A program made the translations under genes and the position numbers. A model generated the notes under the pieces. The model was given only the letters and a program-made list of their open reading frames with translations, was not told where the DNA came from and made no database searches. A stretch of 64,000 nt of DNA from Halorubrum sp. CSM-61 (GTDB lineage: Archaea > Halobacteriota > Halobacteria > Halobacteriales > Haloferacaceae): contig NZ_RJJW01000002.1 in assembly GCF_003781945.1 (NCBI RefSeq), positions 15 to 64,014 of the forward strand, given 5' to 3'. Shown piece after piece: positions 26,993 to 35,606 of this stretch. How positions within the stretch are numbered: the stretch's first letter is position 1; every line of letters begins with the position of its first letter.

Positions 26993-28000
26993 ATGACCAG
27001 TCTCTCGGAGGCGTACGGCGGGCGGGGGCGCTCCGAGGTCGACCCGCGCCGACTGTACCTCGGTGTGGGCTCGTTCGTCGCCGGAACGCTGCTCCTCGTC
27101 GCCGGAATCCTCGTGGCCGCGGAGGTCGTCCTCCCGAGCGGCTACACCTCCGGCGAGGCGCGGCAGCTGGGCGGCGTGCTCGGCGGCGTGGGCGTCCCCC
27201 TCGTGTTGCTCGGCGTGATGACCGTCCTCCCGGCGGACCGCAACACCCGCGTCGCGGCGATCGTCGGCGCGGGCGTGATGTGTCTCGGCGTCGCGCTGTT
27301 CGCGTACGCGTACCCCGAGCGATGGGTCGGCGGCCCCCGCCCGGACCTCCCGAACCTCACCCTCCATACCGCGGGGCTGTACTTCGTCGGCGCCGCGACG
27401 ACGCTGTGGAGCGTGTTCGTCGGCGTCGCCAACTTCAAGACCCGGAACGACCCCGGCGGCACCGTCACGATGCAGGTGACCCACAAGGGCGAGACGAAGG
27501 TGATCGAGGTCGACCGCGCCGATCTCAACCGCGGCGGCGGCGTCGGCCTGCTCGGCGGCACTCCCGACGGCAACGTGGAGACGCAGACGAACCGGCAGAG
27601 CGGCTCCGGGTCCGGTTCCGACTCGCGGTCCGGATCGAACTCGACCGGATCCTCCGGTTCCCCCGGCACCTCCAGTTCGAACGGGTCCGCCGGCGGATCG
27701 CGCTCGGCCGGGACGAGCCGGCCGGCCGGCGTGAGCGACGGCGGCGCGACCGAGACCGACATCCGGTCCCCGCTCGACGGAACGGGCGGCGGGACCGATC
27801 CCGACGGCCCGTCAGGTCCCGACGGGCCGGTCACCCCCGGCGTCTCGCCCGAGGCGCGCGACGGCCCGGGCGACACCTACTGCGGGAACTGCGCCCAGTT
27901 CGACTACGTGCGCACGGATCAGGGGATGCAGCCGTACTGCGGGCACCACGACGCGCTGATGGAGGACATGGACGCCTGCGAGGAGTGGACGCCGCGGTGA
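26993..28000 (+). CDS. Four-helix membrane protein with C-terminal Cys/His zinc-binding-like tail
   Basis: This is a conserved-looking haloarchaeal protein of 335 residues without a recognised function. Four hydrophobic segments occur at ~24-45, ~58-79, ~84-105 and ~121-142. They are followed by a short soluble domain (VTMQVTHKGETKVIEV), a Gly/Ser/Asp-rich linker (~200-290), and a tail with CGNC, CGHH and a final CEEW, likely to bind a metal. It stands alone after the acetate operon. A membrane-tethered adaptor is the most that can be inferred. Confidence 0.75.
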   Translation: MTSLSEAYGGRGRSEVDPRRLYLGVGSFVAGTLLLVAGILVAAEVVLPSGYTSGEARQLGGVLGGVGVPLVLLGVMTVLPADRNTRVAAIVGAGVMCLGVALFAYAYPERWVGGPRPDLPNLTLHTAGLYFVGAATTLWSVFVGVANFKTRNDPGGTVTMQVTHKGETKVIEVDRADLNRGGGVGLLGGTPDGNVETQTNRQSGSGSGSDSRSGSNSTGSSGSPGTSSSNGSAGGSRSAGTSRPAGVSDGGATETDIRSPLDGTGGGTDPDGPSGPDGPVTPGVSPEARDGPGDTYCGNCAQFDYVRTDQGMQPYCGHHDALMEDMDACEEWTPR

Positions 28001-28035
28001 CTCGGTCGGAAGCGGGCGCCTGAGTCGTCGCCTTT

Positions 28036-29145
28036 TCAAGCCGGATCCGCCGACGGGAGCTGCGACTCCGCGACCGCGAACGCGAGCGTGCTCAACACGG
28101 CGGTGAGCGTTCCCGCCGCGAGCGCCATCGCGAGGTCGGGGAGTCCGAGCGAGGTCACGCCCGGGGCCGCCGGCAGGAAGAACCCGGAGACGGCGTACAG
28201 CACGACCGCGATCGAGAGCACGTAGAAGGGCGCGTTGAGGTACCGCCACCGGAACCGACCCGCGAGGTACTCGTCGGTGATCTGGCCGAGGCTGGAGGTG
28301 ATCCCGGCGACCGCGAGCCACTGGACGAACCCGTGGACGAACGCCGCGAGCGCGACGCCGACGGTGACGCCCCCGCCGCGGACGCCGCGGACGGTATCGA
28401 TCGTCTCCATCCCCTGGACGCCGCCGACGACGATCAGCGCGAGCGCGACGACGTAGGTGACGAGCGTCACCCGCCCGGTGTAGAGCACGTTGCGGACGGA
28501 CGCAGCCGCGCCGTCGACGGTGTCCTCCAGTCCGAGCCCGCGGAACAGCGAGTAGAGTCCGACGACCCCGGAGAGGATTCCGAGGACGGCCGCGCCGGCG
28601 ACGTCGAACAGGTTGGCGACGACGACGAGCGGGTAGATCAGGAGGAGGACGCCGAGCGGCACCAGGATCGTGCCGCGGGTCTCCGGGTCCGCGAGCACCT
28701 GCTTGATCGTGTAGTAGAGCGACTCGAGGTCCTGCGCCTGCCGCACGACCACCCGGCGCATCCCGTCGATCGGCATCCGCGAGCGGATCACCGGGAGCAC
28801 TGACTCGTCCTGTGCGCCGTCGGTGATGACGACCGCCGAGACCTCCTCGCCGGTCGACAGCTCCGCGAGCACGCGGTCGACCTCCTGTCCCACCGCGCGG
28901 TTCGCCTTCACGTCGGAGCCGTCGACGCCGGTGACCGCGGCGACCTCGACCGCCTCGCCGCCGGCCGCCAGCTCGTCGTAGACGTTGACGCCCTGAAACA
29001 GGACGTTCACGTCGGAGTCCTCCGGGTCGGCCGTCGCGAGCGCGACCGCGGCCTCGGTGACCTCGTCGGCGCCGATAACGGGGGTGGGGATCCCCGTCTT
29101 CCGGCCGAGGTCGTCGTCGAGGTCGACGCAGAGGACGAGCAGCAT
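28036..29145 (-). CDS. DUF373-family membrane protein
   Basis: The 369-residue protein begins LVLCVDLDDDLGRKTGIPTPV, the hallmark start of DUF373 proteins. It has a soluble nucleotide-binding-like domain (~1-150, with DGAQDESVLPVI) and then about six to seven hydrophobic helices up to the C-terminus. The family is widespread in archaea with no proven role. It converges with the preceding plus-strand gene (gap 35 bases). Confidence 0.85.
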   Translation of the reverse strand: MLLVLCVDLDDDLGRKTGIPTPVIGADEVTEAAVALATADPEDSDVNVLFQGVNVYDELAAGGEAVEVAAVTGVDGSDVKANRAVGQEVDRVLAELSTGEEVSAVVITDGAQDESVLPVIRSRMPIDGMRRVVVRQAQDLESLYYTIKQVLADPETRGTILVPLGVLLLIYPLVVVANLFDVAGAAVLGILSGVVGLYSLFRGLGLEDTVDGAAASVRNVLYTGRVTLVTYVVALALIVVGGVQGMETIDTVRGVRGGGVTVGVALAAFVHGFVQWLAVAGITSSLGQITDEYLAGRFRWRYLNAPFYVLSIAVVLYAVSGFFLPAAPGVTSLGLPDLAMALAAGTLTAVLSTLAFAVAESQLPSADPA

Positions 29146-29268
29146 CGTACGAAGGTACGCGGGGGGTCGGCATATGTTTTCGGCTCGGCGCGACGCGTCG
29201 CAAATCCGCCGACCGCTTCGGCGTTTCCGTCAATTCTCGTCGCGCTCCGCTGGTTCTCGCCGGGTTCG

Positions 29269-29976
29269 TCAGTTCTCGTCGGACTGCTCGTGTTCGATCC
29301 CGTTCATCATGGCGCGGACGTTCTCGCCGTCGCCGAACGACGCCGGGTACGCGGCCAGCGGGACGACGTAGTCGTCGCCGGCCTCGACGGCGGACCCGAC
29401 GTGGAACTCGAGCTCGACGCTCACGCCGGTTCCCCGGATCTCCCCGTCGGCCGAGTACACGACGACCTCCGCGTCCGAGCCGAGCACCTCCGTGGTGTAC
29501 TCGGAGCCGCGTTCGAGGTCGCTGACGCCCTCGTACCGGTCCGCGATCAGCGCGGCGCGCTCGTCCGGGCTCATGTCGGCGACCGGATTGAACGTCTGGC
29601 CGAGGACCTCCACGCGCGGGGTCGCGAGCACGGAGAACACGGCCGCCTGGTAGCGCTCGCCGAACAGCTCAACCGCCTTGTCGTACTCGGCGACGGTGTT
29701 CGTCACCCGAACCTCTCGGGTCGAACCGGCCACCTCGAACTCGCGCGTGACGGTCTCTTCCGAGACCTCGTTGAGCTCGTAACCCGTCTCGGAGAGGGTC
29801 TCGTCGGCGACCGTCGCCGTGCCCGCGGCGAACTCGGCCGGCTCGCCGGTGGCGACGTCGAGCGCGGTACAGCCGGCGAGGCCGGCCGCGCCGACCGCGC
29901 CGCCGGCGGCGAGCGCGCGGCGGCGGGTGAACGCTCCGGTATCGGTCGTCTCGTCGGCGATCGGCTCTCTGCTCAT
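29269..29976 (-). CDS. Tat-exported lipoprotein (DUF6517-like), function unknown
   Basis: The 235-residue protein has a twin-arginine type signal (FTRRRALAAGG) leading into a lipobox LAGC with Cys36 as the likely lipidated residue, so the mature domain is anchored outside the cell. The rest is beta-rich and acidic (TREFEVAGSTREVRVTNTVAEYDK). I match it only loosely to a haloarchaeal uncharacterised family. ATG 29976 is chosen because the signal follows in a normal position. Confidence 0.8.
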   Translation of the reverse strand: MSREPIADETTDTGAFTRRRALAAGGAVGAAGLAGCTALDVATGEPAEFAAGTATVADETLSETGYELNEVSEETVTREFEVAGSTREVRVTNTVAEYDKAVELFGERYQAAVFSVLATPRVEVLGQTFNPVADMSPDERAALIADRYEGVSDLERGSEYTTEVLGSDAEVVVYSADGEIRGTGVSVELEFHVGSAVEAGDDYVVPLAAYPASFGDGENVRAMMNGIEHEQSDEN

Positions 29977-30127
29977 ACCCGTCGTCGCGCGGGCGGAGGT
30001 ACATACTTTGTGATCGTTTCGGGGAACGGAAGCGATACGCGGCCCTGCGGACTCCCCGTGACAACGGATCACCCGGGAACGCGCGGTTCGGACGCTTTTT
30101 GAGGCCGCGGCCGGTAGAAGGGGGTAG

Positions 30128-31126
30128 ATGATCTCCAAGGGCTGTGAACAGTGCGCCAAGGGCGGGAAGATGGTGCTTTTCGTCTACGGGTACTGCGACC
30201 AGCGGGACTGCTTCTACTGCCCCCTCGGAGAGAACCGGAAGAACGTCACCGACGTGTACGCCAACGAGCGGAAAGTCGAGTCCGACGAGGACGTAATCCA
30301 AGAGGCCAAGCGCATGAGCGCGCTCGGCACCTCGATCACCGGCGGCGAGCCGCAGGAGGCGATGGCGAAGACCTGCCGGTACCTCGAACTGCTGAAAGAC
30401 GAGTTCGGCGAGGACCACCACACGCACCTCTACACCGGGATCACGGGCGGGCGCGAGAACATGCGCCGCCTCTCGGAGGCGGGGCTTGACGAGATCCGCT
30501 TCCACCCGCCGCTGGAGATGTGGGGCGACATGCACGGCACCGAGTGGGAGGAGATCCTCCACATCGCCCGCGAGGAGGGGCTCACGCCCGCCTTCGAGAT
30601 CCCCGGCATCCGCGCGGAGCCGGAGTTCCTGGACTTTTTGGACGAGGGCGCCGCCGAGTTCTGTAACATCAACGAGTTCGAGATGTCCGACGGGAACTAC
30701 CGCCGGATGCAGGAGGAGGGCTTCGAACTGCAGGAGGGTCACATGTCCGCCGTCGAGGGGTCGAAGGACGACGCGATCGTCTCCGAGATGGCGAGCCACG
30801 AGAAGGTGTACTTCTGTACGTCGGTGTTCAAGGACGCCGCCCAGCACCGGAACCGCCTGAAGCGGATGGCGAAGAACATCCGGCGCGAGTTCGACGAGGT
30901 GACCGACGACGGCACCCTCGTCTACGGGAAGGCGTTCGCCGACGCCGACCGCTTCGAGGCGCTCGGCGTCCCCGAGGAGTTCTACACCGTCAAGTCCGAG
31001 CACGTCGAGGTCGCGTGGTGGCTCCTCGAGGAGATGGTCGAGGACGGCGACTTAGCGGAGGGCGAGATCGTCGAGCAGTACCCGACCGTGAACGGCACGG
31101 TCGTCGAGCGCACGCCGGTCGCCTGA
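30128..31126 (+). CDS. Radical SAM protein with CX4CX2C cluster motif
   Basis: This 332-residue protein has a radical-SAM barrel beginning at KMVLFVYGYC. The cluster cysteines are C23, C28 and C31 (CDQRDCFYC), a CX4CX2C spacing rather than the usual CX3CX2C. Two more cysteines lie just before (CEQC, C6 and C9). GGEP (the SAM-binding loop) is present. The substrate is unknown. A TATA-like CTTTTTG at ~30092 predicts a short or absent leader, and an eight-pair hairpin follows the stop codon. Confidence 0.88.
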   Translation: MISKGCEQCAKGGKMVLFVYGYCDQRDCFYCPLGENRKNVTDVYANERKVESDEDVIQEAKRMSALGTSITGGEPQEAMAKTCRYLELLKDEFGEDHHTHLYTGITGGRENMRRLSEAGLDEIRFHPPLEMWGDMHGTEWEEILHIAREEGLTPAFEIPGIRAEPEFLDFLDEGAAEFCNINEFEMSDGNYRRMQEEGFELQEGHMSAVEGSKDDAIVSEMASHEKVYFCTSVFKDAAQHRNRLKRMAKNIRREFDEVTDDGTLVYGKAFADADRFEALGVPEEFYTVKSEHVEVAWWLLEEMVEDGDLAEGEIVEQYPTVNGTVVERTPVA

Positions 31127-31147
31127 ACAGACGTTTGAGGTCTGTTC
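31125..31147 (+). terminator. Hairpin overlapping the stop of the radical SAM gene
   Basis: GAACAGAC and GTCTGTTC (eight perfect pairs, seven-base loop) begin within the stop codon of the upstream gene. It may end or stabilise the message. No T-run follows, so true termination is uncertain. Confidence 0.45.
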
Positions 31148-31200
31148 GGGTCGGTTGTTCGGTGTTATAGGGCGACGTGTATTAGGGGCGAGTGACCACG

Positions 31201-31580
31201 CGATTTCGGTGCGGCGCGTGCCGGCGAGCGGCCGAAGGCCGCGAGCCGCACGCGCGAGGGAGTCGGCCGGCGCTTATAAGCGCCGGCCGACGAGGCTGGG
31301 GAGGCGTGAGGTGCCGTGCGGTGCGGTCGGGTGGGACTCAAAGGGGCAGCCGCGAGGCGGGCGCAGGCGTTCACGAGAGCGGAGCTCTCGTGAGCCAATC
31401 AGAACGCGGAGCGTTCTGATGACGACGTAAGCACTGCAGGGAGCGAGCATCGCGAGCGACTGAAGCGCGCAGCGAGCGTGCGCCCGCCTCGCGGCTGGGG
31501 CTTTGGAAGTGTCCACCGTCGATCCGCGATCAACTACGTATGGCCGAGCGGTTAGAGCTTTGCAGTCGTCCACAGCCTTT
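31201..31580 (+). repeat. Dispersed structured element C
   Basis: This element shares the plan of A and B. A 30-base perfect palindrome with TTATAA at its centre forms the second hairpin (31262-31291). The core GACTCAAAGGGGCAG is at 31335-31349. The long arm 31347-31365 pairs perfectly over 19 bases with 31479-31497. Two extra hairpins (GAGAGCGGAGCTCTC; AGAACGC/GCGTTCT) sit inside the arm. The tail occurs once clearly and once degenerate (~31557). It is the only element between codirectional genes. Bases 31148-31200 hold nothing recognisable apart from weak TTATAG/TATTAG boxes. Confidence 0.85.
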
Positions 31581-31677
31581 CAGCCGTCAACGCGGGGCGT
31601 CGCCGACACTGACGCTTCGTCGATGTGTCGCGCTATCGACTACCACACTTATGAAGGATCGACGCGTAGAGCCGCGC

Positions 31678-31974
31678 ATGGCCTCCGAAGACCCCGTATT
31701 CGCCGACGTGAGCATCGGACAGGCGGTGTACGACGAGGACGGCGAGAAGCTCGGGTCGGTTCGCGGCGTCGACGACGACGGCTTCTACGTCTCGTCGCCC
31801 TCCGGTTCGGAGCCGCTGACGCTCACGGACGCCCGCGACGTGTTCGGCACCGCCTACGTGATGTGGCGCTGTTGGGAGTGCGGCGAGATGGGCGAGATCG
31901 GGAAGGAGCTCCCCGCGAACTGCCCGAACTGCGACGCGCCCCGCGAGGAGCTGTACTACTGGGCCGAGGACTGA
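31678..31974 (+). CDS. Rubredoxin-like zinc-ribbon protein (98 aa)
   Basis: The 98-residue protein has an N-terminal PRC-barrel-like beta section (VSIGQAVYDEDGEKLGSVRGV) and a C-terminal ribbon with CWEC and CPNC, the latter like the metal site of rubredoxin/rubrerythrin (ELPANCPNCDAPREELYYWAED). It could bind iron or zinc, with electron transfer or a regulatory role. ATG 31678 lies ~28 bases after an ACTTATGA box, fitting a leaderless message. Confidence 0.8.
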   Translation: MASEDPVFADVSIGQAVYDEDGEKLGSVRGVDDDGFYVSSPSGSEPLTLTDARDVFGTAYVMWRCWECGEMGEIGKELPANCPNCDAPREELYYWAED

Positions 31975-32008
31975 TCGGGAATCGGCGTCGTAGCCGGAGA
32001 GGCGGTCG

Positions 32009-32373
32009 TTTTTATGCGATCGGTGGCGTTGTAACTACGTCCGAAGACCCAGCCGTTCGGCTGTACGAGGCTGTTCTTGCTTAGAAACCGCCGATCGACA
32101 CGAACGCTCCCGAAGCCCCAGCCGCGAGGCGCAAAGCGCCTCTGGCAGCGAGGGACACTGTCCCTCGGGCAACCGGGCGAAGCCCGGTGACAGCCGGCGG
32201 CGGAGCCGCCGGCGACTGCCCCTTCGAGTCCCGCCCCGCACCGCCCCGCACAGCACCTCACGCCTCCCCAGCCTCGCGGCTCCCTCCGCGTCGCTCCGGT
32301 CGCCGCGTCCCTCGCGGGCGGTTCGCGCCCGAAGGGCGCGAACCGGCGCGCCACCGCCTCGATCGCTTAAAAG
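32009..32373 (-). repeat. Dispersed structured element D (minus orientation)
   Basis: Read on the minus strand it begins with CCTTTTAAGCGATC (5' box at ~32364-32373), then GGCGGTGGCGCG, hairpins, the core GACTCGAAGGGGCAG (32216-32230, one base different from A-C and F), and an arm with three strong hairpins (GCCGGCGGC/GCCGCCGGC; ACCGGGC/GCCCGGT; AGGGACA/TGTCCCT). The tail GGGGCTTCGGG near 32110 follows, and a second degenerate tail near 32041-32051. It ends at a TTTTTATGCGATC box. It fills the gap between two convergent genes. Confidence 0.8.
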
Positions 32374-32378
32374 GGTCG

Positions 32379-33704
32379 CTATCCGGCGTCGACGAAGTCG
32401 CCGAGGTTCGCCTGCAGTCCGGCCGCCATCGTCGACTTCCGCCGCAGGCGACCCAACGGGACCGGGAGGTGCTCGGCGACGCCGCGGACCGCCTCCCCGA
32501 ACGTCTCGGCCGTGCCGCGCTCGCCTTCGAAGGCGTTCCGGACCGCCTCGCGCACCTGCCAGACGCCGACGGGGCCCCAGTAGTCGTCGGAGACGTGGCG
32601 TAAGACGAGCGCCTTCGCCTGTCGCCCGCGGTCGTCGAGGTGCTCCAGAACTCCCAGCCGGGACGCGTAGTAGGCGCCCGCGGTCTCCTCGACGTAGCCG
32701 GTCCGGCCCTCGCGGCCCTCGCTCGCGGCCGCGAGGTAGACGCCCGCCTCGGGGTCGGGGTTCCAGATCGAGCCGGGCGACTTCATCTCGACGAGCTCGT
32801 ACTCCCACCGTCCCGGCACGAGAATCACCCAGAAGGCGTTGCCGAGGTACTCGTTCCGGTGGACCTCGATCCGGTCGACCGTCGGGTTGTCGCGGATCGA
32901 CCCACGGAGGAACTGCCCGACCGTGTCGTCGACCGCCGTGATCGACCAGCGCGTCGGGACGAGCCGTCGGTTCTCCCCTCGCCCGAGCGCGCCCGCGGAG
33001 AGGATCGTGTTTATCTCGTACACGTCGAACCCGCGCCGGTAGAGGTACGTCATGGCCCCCTCGGCACGCCAGTCGTCGTCCTCGAGCGTCTTCTTCACCG
33101 GGCGGGGGACGTGCGGGTTCTCGCCCAAGTCGGCGGTCCGGGCCGCAGCGCGCGGGCCGGTCGGCGTCTTGATGTCCTCCGCGCCGATCTCGAAGTCGAG
33201 GTCGGGAGTGCCGTCGAGTCCGATCTCCACGTCGACCGGGCGGTCCGCGATCGCGACCTCGCGTTGAACGCCGAGCCAGCCGTTCCACGCGTCGTGGACG
33301 CTCTCGGCCGGGCCGTCACCACCGACCGACTTCACTCCGCCGGTCGCGCCGGCGTCCGCCACGTCGACGCCGCGCGTCGAGTTGAGCAGGCTCGTCCGCC
33401 GGTCGAACACGTCGGCGATGGAGACGCCCTCGTCGTACCACGCCGCGGAGGTCTCGAAGCTCGCGGCGCGCTCCTCGCGACCGACCGGCGAGAGCAGCCC
33501 GGTCGAGACGTTGGGGTAGTTCGAGCGCCCGACGAAGATGGAGGGCGAGACGCTGCCGACCACGGCGTCGTCGGAGACGTGCTCCTCGAAGCGCCGCTCG
33601 AAGGAGTCGAGGTAGTCGAGAATCCCGTAGTCCTTCTCGGCGGCGAGGCGCCGCCGCTCGGCGCGCTCGTTCGCCTCGAACTCGATGAACTCGTCGAGCC
33701 GCAT
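32379..33704 (-). CDS. nreA: DNA repair protein NreA
   Basis: This 441-residue archaeal protein matches NreA, which acts with PCNA in the DNA-damage response. The N-terminus (RLDEFIEFEANERAERRRLAA, ~1-25), the VGSVSPSIFVGRSNYPNVSTG block (~60-80) and the long C-terminal half (VYEINTILSAGALG) are characteristic. The last residues LQANLGDFVDAG resemble the Q-x-x-L-x-x-F-x PCNA-interacting motif known at NreA C-termini. ATG 33704 is chosen over the upstream frame because homology begins there. Element D abuts its stop codon. Confidence 0.9.
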   Translation of the reverse strand: MRLDEFIEFEANERAERRRLAAEKDYGILDYLDSFERRFEEHVSDDAVVGSVSPSIFVGRSNYPNVSTGLLSPVGREERAASFETSAAWYDEGVSIADVFDRRTSLLNSTRGVDVADAGATGGVKSVGGDGPAESVHDAWNGWLGVQREVAIADRPVDVEIGLDGTPDLDFEIGAEDIKTPTGPRAAARTADLGENPHVPRPVKKTLEDDDWRAEGAMTYLYRRGFDVYEINTILSAGALGRGENRRLVPTRWSITAVDDTVGQFLRGSIRDNPTVDRIEVHRNEYLGNAFWVILVPGRWEYELVEMKSPGSIWNPDPEAGVYLAAASEGREGRTGYVEETAGAYYASRLGVLEHLDDRGRQAKALVLRHVSDDYWGPVGVWQVREAVRNAFEGERGTAETFGEAVRGVAEHLPVPLGRLRRKSTMAAGLQANLGDFVDAG

Positions 33705-33799
33705 TCGGATCGGAGTTGGCGGCGCGGCGGCTTGAACGTTGCTGGCGAGCGCGACGACGAAGAGAAGATACAACGAGGAGACGGAGCCGCCGCCGACGC

Positions 33800-34801
33800 C
33801 TAGCTGTGGATCCCCATCGCTTCGATCTGCTCTTGGTACCGGTTGCGGATGGTGACCTCGGTGACCTGCGCGACGTCGGCGACCTCGCGCTGGGTCTTCT
33901 TCTCGTTACACAGCAGGGAGGCGGCGTAGATCGCGGCGGCCGCGTATCCGGTGGGGGATTTCCCGGAGAGCAGTCCCTTCTCGGCGGTCGTCTCGATGAT
34001 CTCGTTGGCCTTCGACTGCACCTCCTCGCTCAGTTCGAGCTCGGAGGAGAAGCGGGGGACGTACTTCTTCGGGTCTACCGGGCGCATCTCTAAGCCGAGC
34101 TCTTGGGAGATGTAGCGGTACGTGCGCCCGATCTCCTTGCGCTCGACCCGAGACACGTCGGAGATCTCCTCCAGCGAGCGCGGGATTCCCTCCTTGCGAC
34201 AGGCGGCGTAGAGGGCGGCGGTGGAGACGCCCTCGATCGAGCGCCCGCGGATGAGGTCCTCGTTGAGCGCGCGTCGGTAGATGACCGAGGCGACCTCGCG
34301 TACCGATCGGGGGACGCCGAGGGCGCTCGCCATGCGGTCGATCTCCGAGAGCGCGAACTGGAGGTTGCGCTCGCCGGCGTCCTTTGTCCGAATGCGCTCC
34401 TGCCATTTCCGCAGGCGGTGCATCTGTGACCGCTTTTTCGAGGAAATAGAGCGCCCGTAGGCGTCCTTGTCCTTCCAGTCGATCGTCGTCGTCAGCCCCT
34501 TGTCGTGCATCGTCTTCGTCGTCGGGGCGCCGACGCGCGACTTCGACTGCCGCTCCGAGTGGTTGAACGCGCGCCACTCCGGGCCGGGATCGATCTGCTC
34601 CTCCTCGATGATGATCCCCGTCTCCTCGTGTATCAGCTCCCCGTCGGCCGTCCGGGTGAGCTCCTCCGGGTCGAAGTCCTCGGGGTCCAACTCGTCGGCG
34701 TCGACCCCCTCGACCCCCTCGGCGTCGGTTTCAGTCTCGTCGGCGTCCTCGTCCCGCACACGCTGCCGGTCGTGATCCCGTTGCCGGGTTGGCCGTGTCA
34801 T
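33800..34801 (-). CDS. tfb: Transcription initiation factor TFB lacking zinc-ribbon cysteines
   Basis: This 333-residue general factor recruits RNA polymerase to TATA-bound TBP. Two cyclin folds (~135-330) are well conserved ([43 protein letters not shown]), and the B-reader/linker region [25 protein letters not shown] is intact. However, the segment where CxxC...CxxC normally sits (~45-75) has no cysteine and reads [23 protein letters not shown]. The N-terminal ~45 residues are acidic. A TATA-like CTTTTAAGT lies ~35 bases upstream of ATG 34801. One of several TFBs expected in a haloarchaeon. Confidence 0.93.
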   Translation of the reverse strand: MTRPTRQRDHDRQRVRDEDADETETDAEGVEGVDADELDPEDFDPEELTRTADGELIHEETGIIIEEEQIDPGPEWRAFNHSERQSKSRVGAPTTKTMHDKGLTTTIDWKDKDAYGRSISSKKRSQMHRLRKWQERIRTKDAGERNLQFALSEIDRMASALGVPRSVREVASVIYRRALNEDLIRGRSIEGVSTAALYAACRKEGIPRSLEEISDVSRVERKEIGRTYRYISQELGLEMRPVDPKKYVPRFSSELELSEEVQSKANEIIETTAEKGLLSGKSPTGYAAAAIYAASLLCNEKKTQREVADVAQVTEVTIRNRYQEQIEAMGIHS

Positions 34802-35009
34802 CGCATTTATATACTATCCAAACGAATTAACTTAAAAGTTCGTGGGAATTGCGGTTTGTGACGCCTAAATTCTTCTTGATATAAACAGCCAGCGGCGAGA
34901 TCGACTCGCCGACGCGGCCACCTCGTCGGCCGTTCCGCACATGTTCGGCACCGCGGATCGGCGCGGCGGACGGACAGCCCTTTGTCCCGCGAGCGCGGAC
35001 CCCGATCGA

Positions 35010-35606
35010 ATGCCGACGATCGACTGCGACCCGACGACCGCGCGCTCTCGGTTGGCGGACGCCGGCGTCCGGATCGAGGAGGGGAACACCGCCCACGAGC
35101 GGTGGCGCGCCGAGCGGGAGGGCGCCGTCGCCGTCGCGTACGACGACAAGGTCGTCGTGCAGGGGAGCGATCCGACCCGCCTGACGGCCCTCATGAGCGA
35201 GGGCGGCGGACGCGCGCACGTGTACTTCGACGGCGCCTCGCGCGGGAATCCCGGCCCGGCCGGGGTCGGCTGGTGTCTGGTCACCTCGGACGGGATCGTC
35301 GCCGAGGGCGGCGAGCGGATCGGCCGCGCCACCAACAACCAGGCCGAGTACGCCGCGCTGATCCGGGCGCTGGAGGCCGCCGACGAGTACGGGTTCGACG
35401 AGATCGACGTGCGCGGCGACTCCCAGCTGATCGTCAAGCAGGTGCGCGGCGAGTGGGACGCCAACGACCCGGAGCTCCGAGAGAAGCGAGTCCGCGTTCG
35501 GGAGCTGTTGGAGCGGTTCGACCGGTGGTCGATCGGCCACGTTCCGCGAGAGATAAACGAACGCGCCGACGATCTGGCGAACGAGGCACTCGATGACGCG
35601 AACTGA
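35010..35606 (+). CDS. rnhA: Ribonuclease HI
   Basis: This 198-residue enzyme cuts the RNA strand of RNA-DNA hybrids. The RNase H fold covers ~70-195 with the metal ligands in YFDGASRGNPGPAG (Asp), NNQAEYAAL (Glu), VRGDSQLIV (Asp) and ERADDLAN (Asp). A ~65-residue N-terminal domain typical of haloarchaeal RNase HI precedes it. ATG 35010 gives the MPTIDCDP start; a longer frame from 34941 lacks support. The next gene overlaps by 14 bases. Confidence 0.93.
   Translation: MPTIDCDPTTARSRLADAGVRIEEGNTAHERWRAEREGAVAVAYDDKVVVQGSDPTRLTALMSEGGGRAHVYFDGASRGNPGPAGVGWCLVTSDGIVAEGGERIGRATNNQAEYAALIRALEAADEYGFDEIDVRGDSQLIVKQVRGEWDANDPELREKRVRVRELLERFDRWSIGHVPREINERADDLANEALDDAN

Noticed and set aside
31535-31575. 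tRNA-like stretch GGCCGAGCGGTTAGAGC in element C
   Set aside because: It resembles a D-arm, but no acceptor stem, anticodon arm or T-arm can be folded around it; it is the degenerate second tail of the element.
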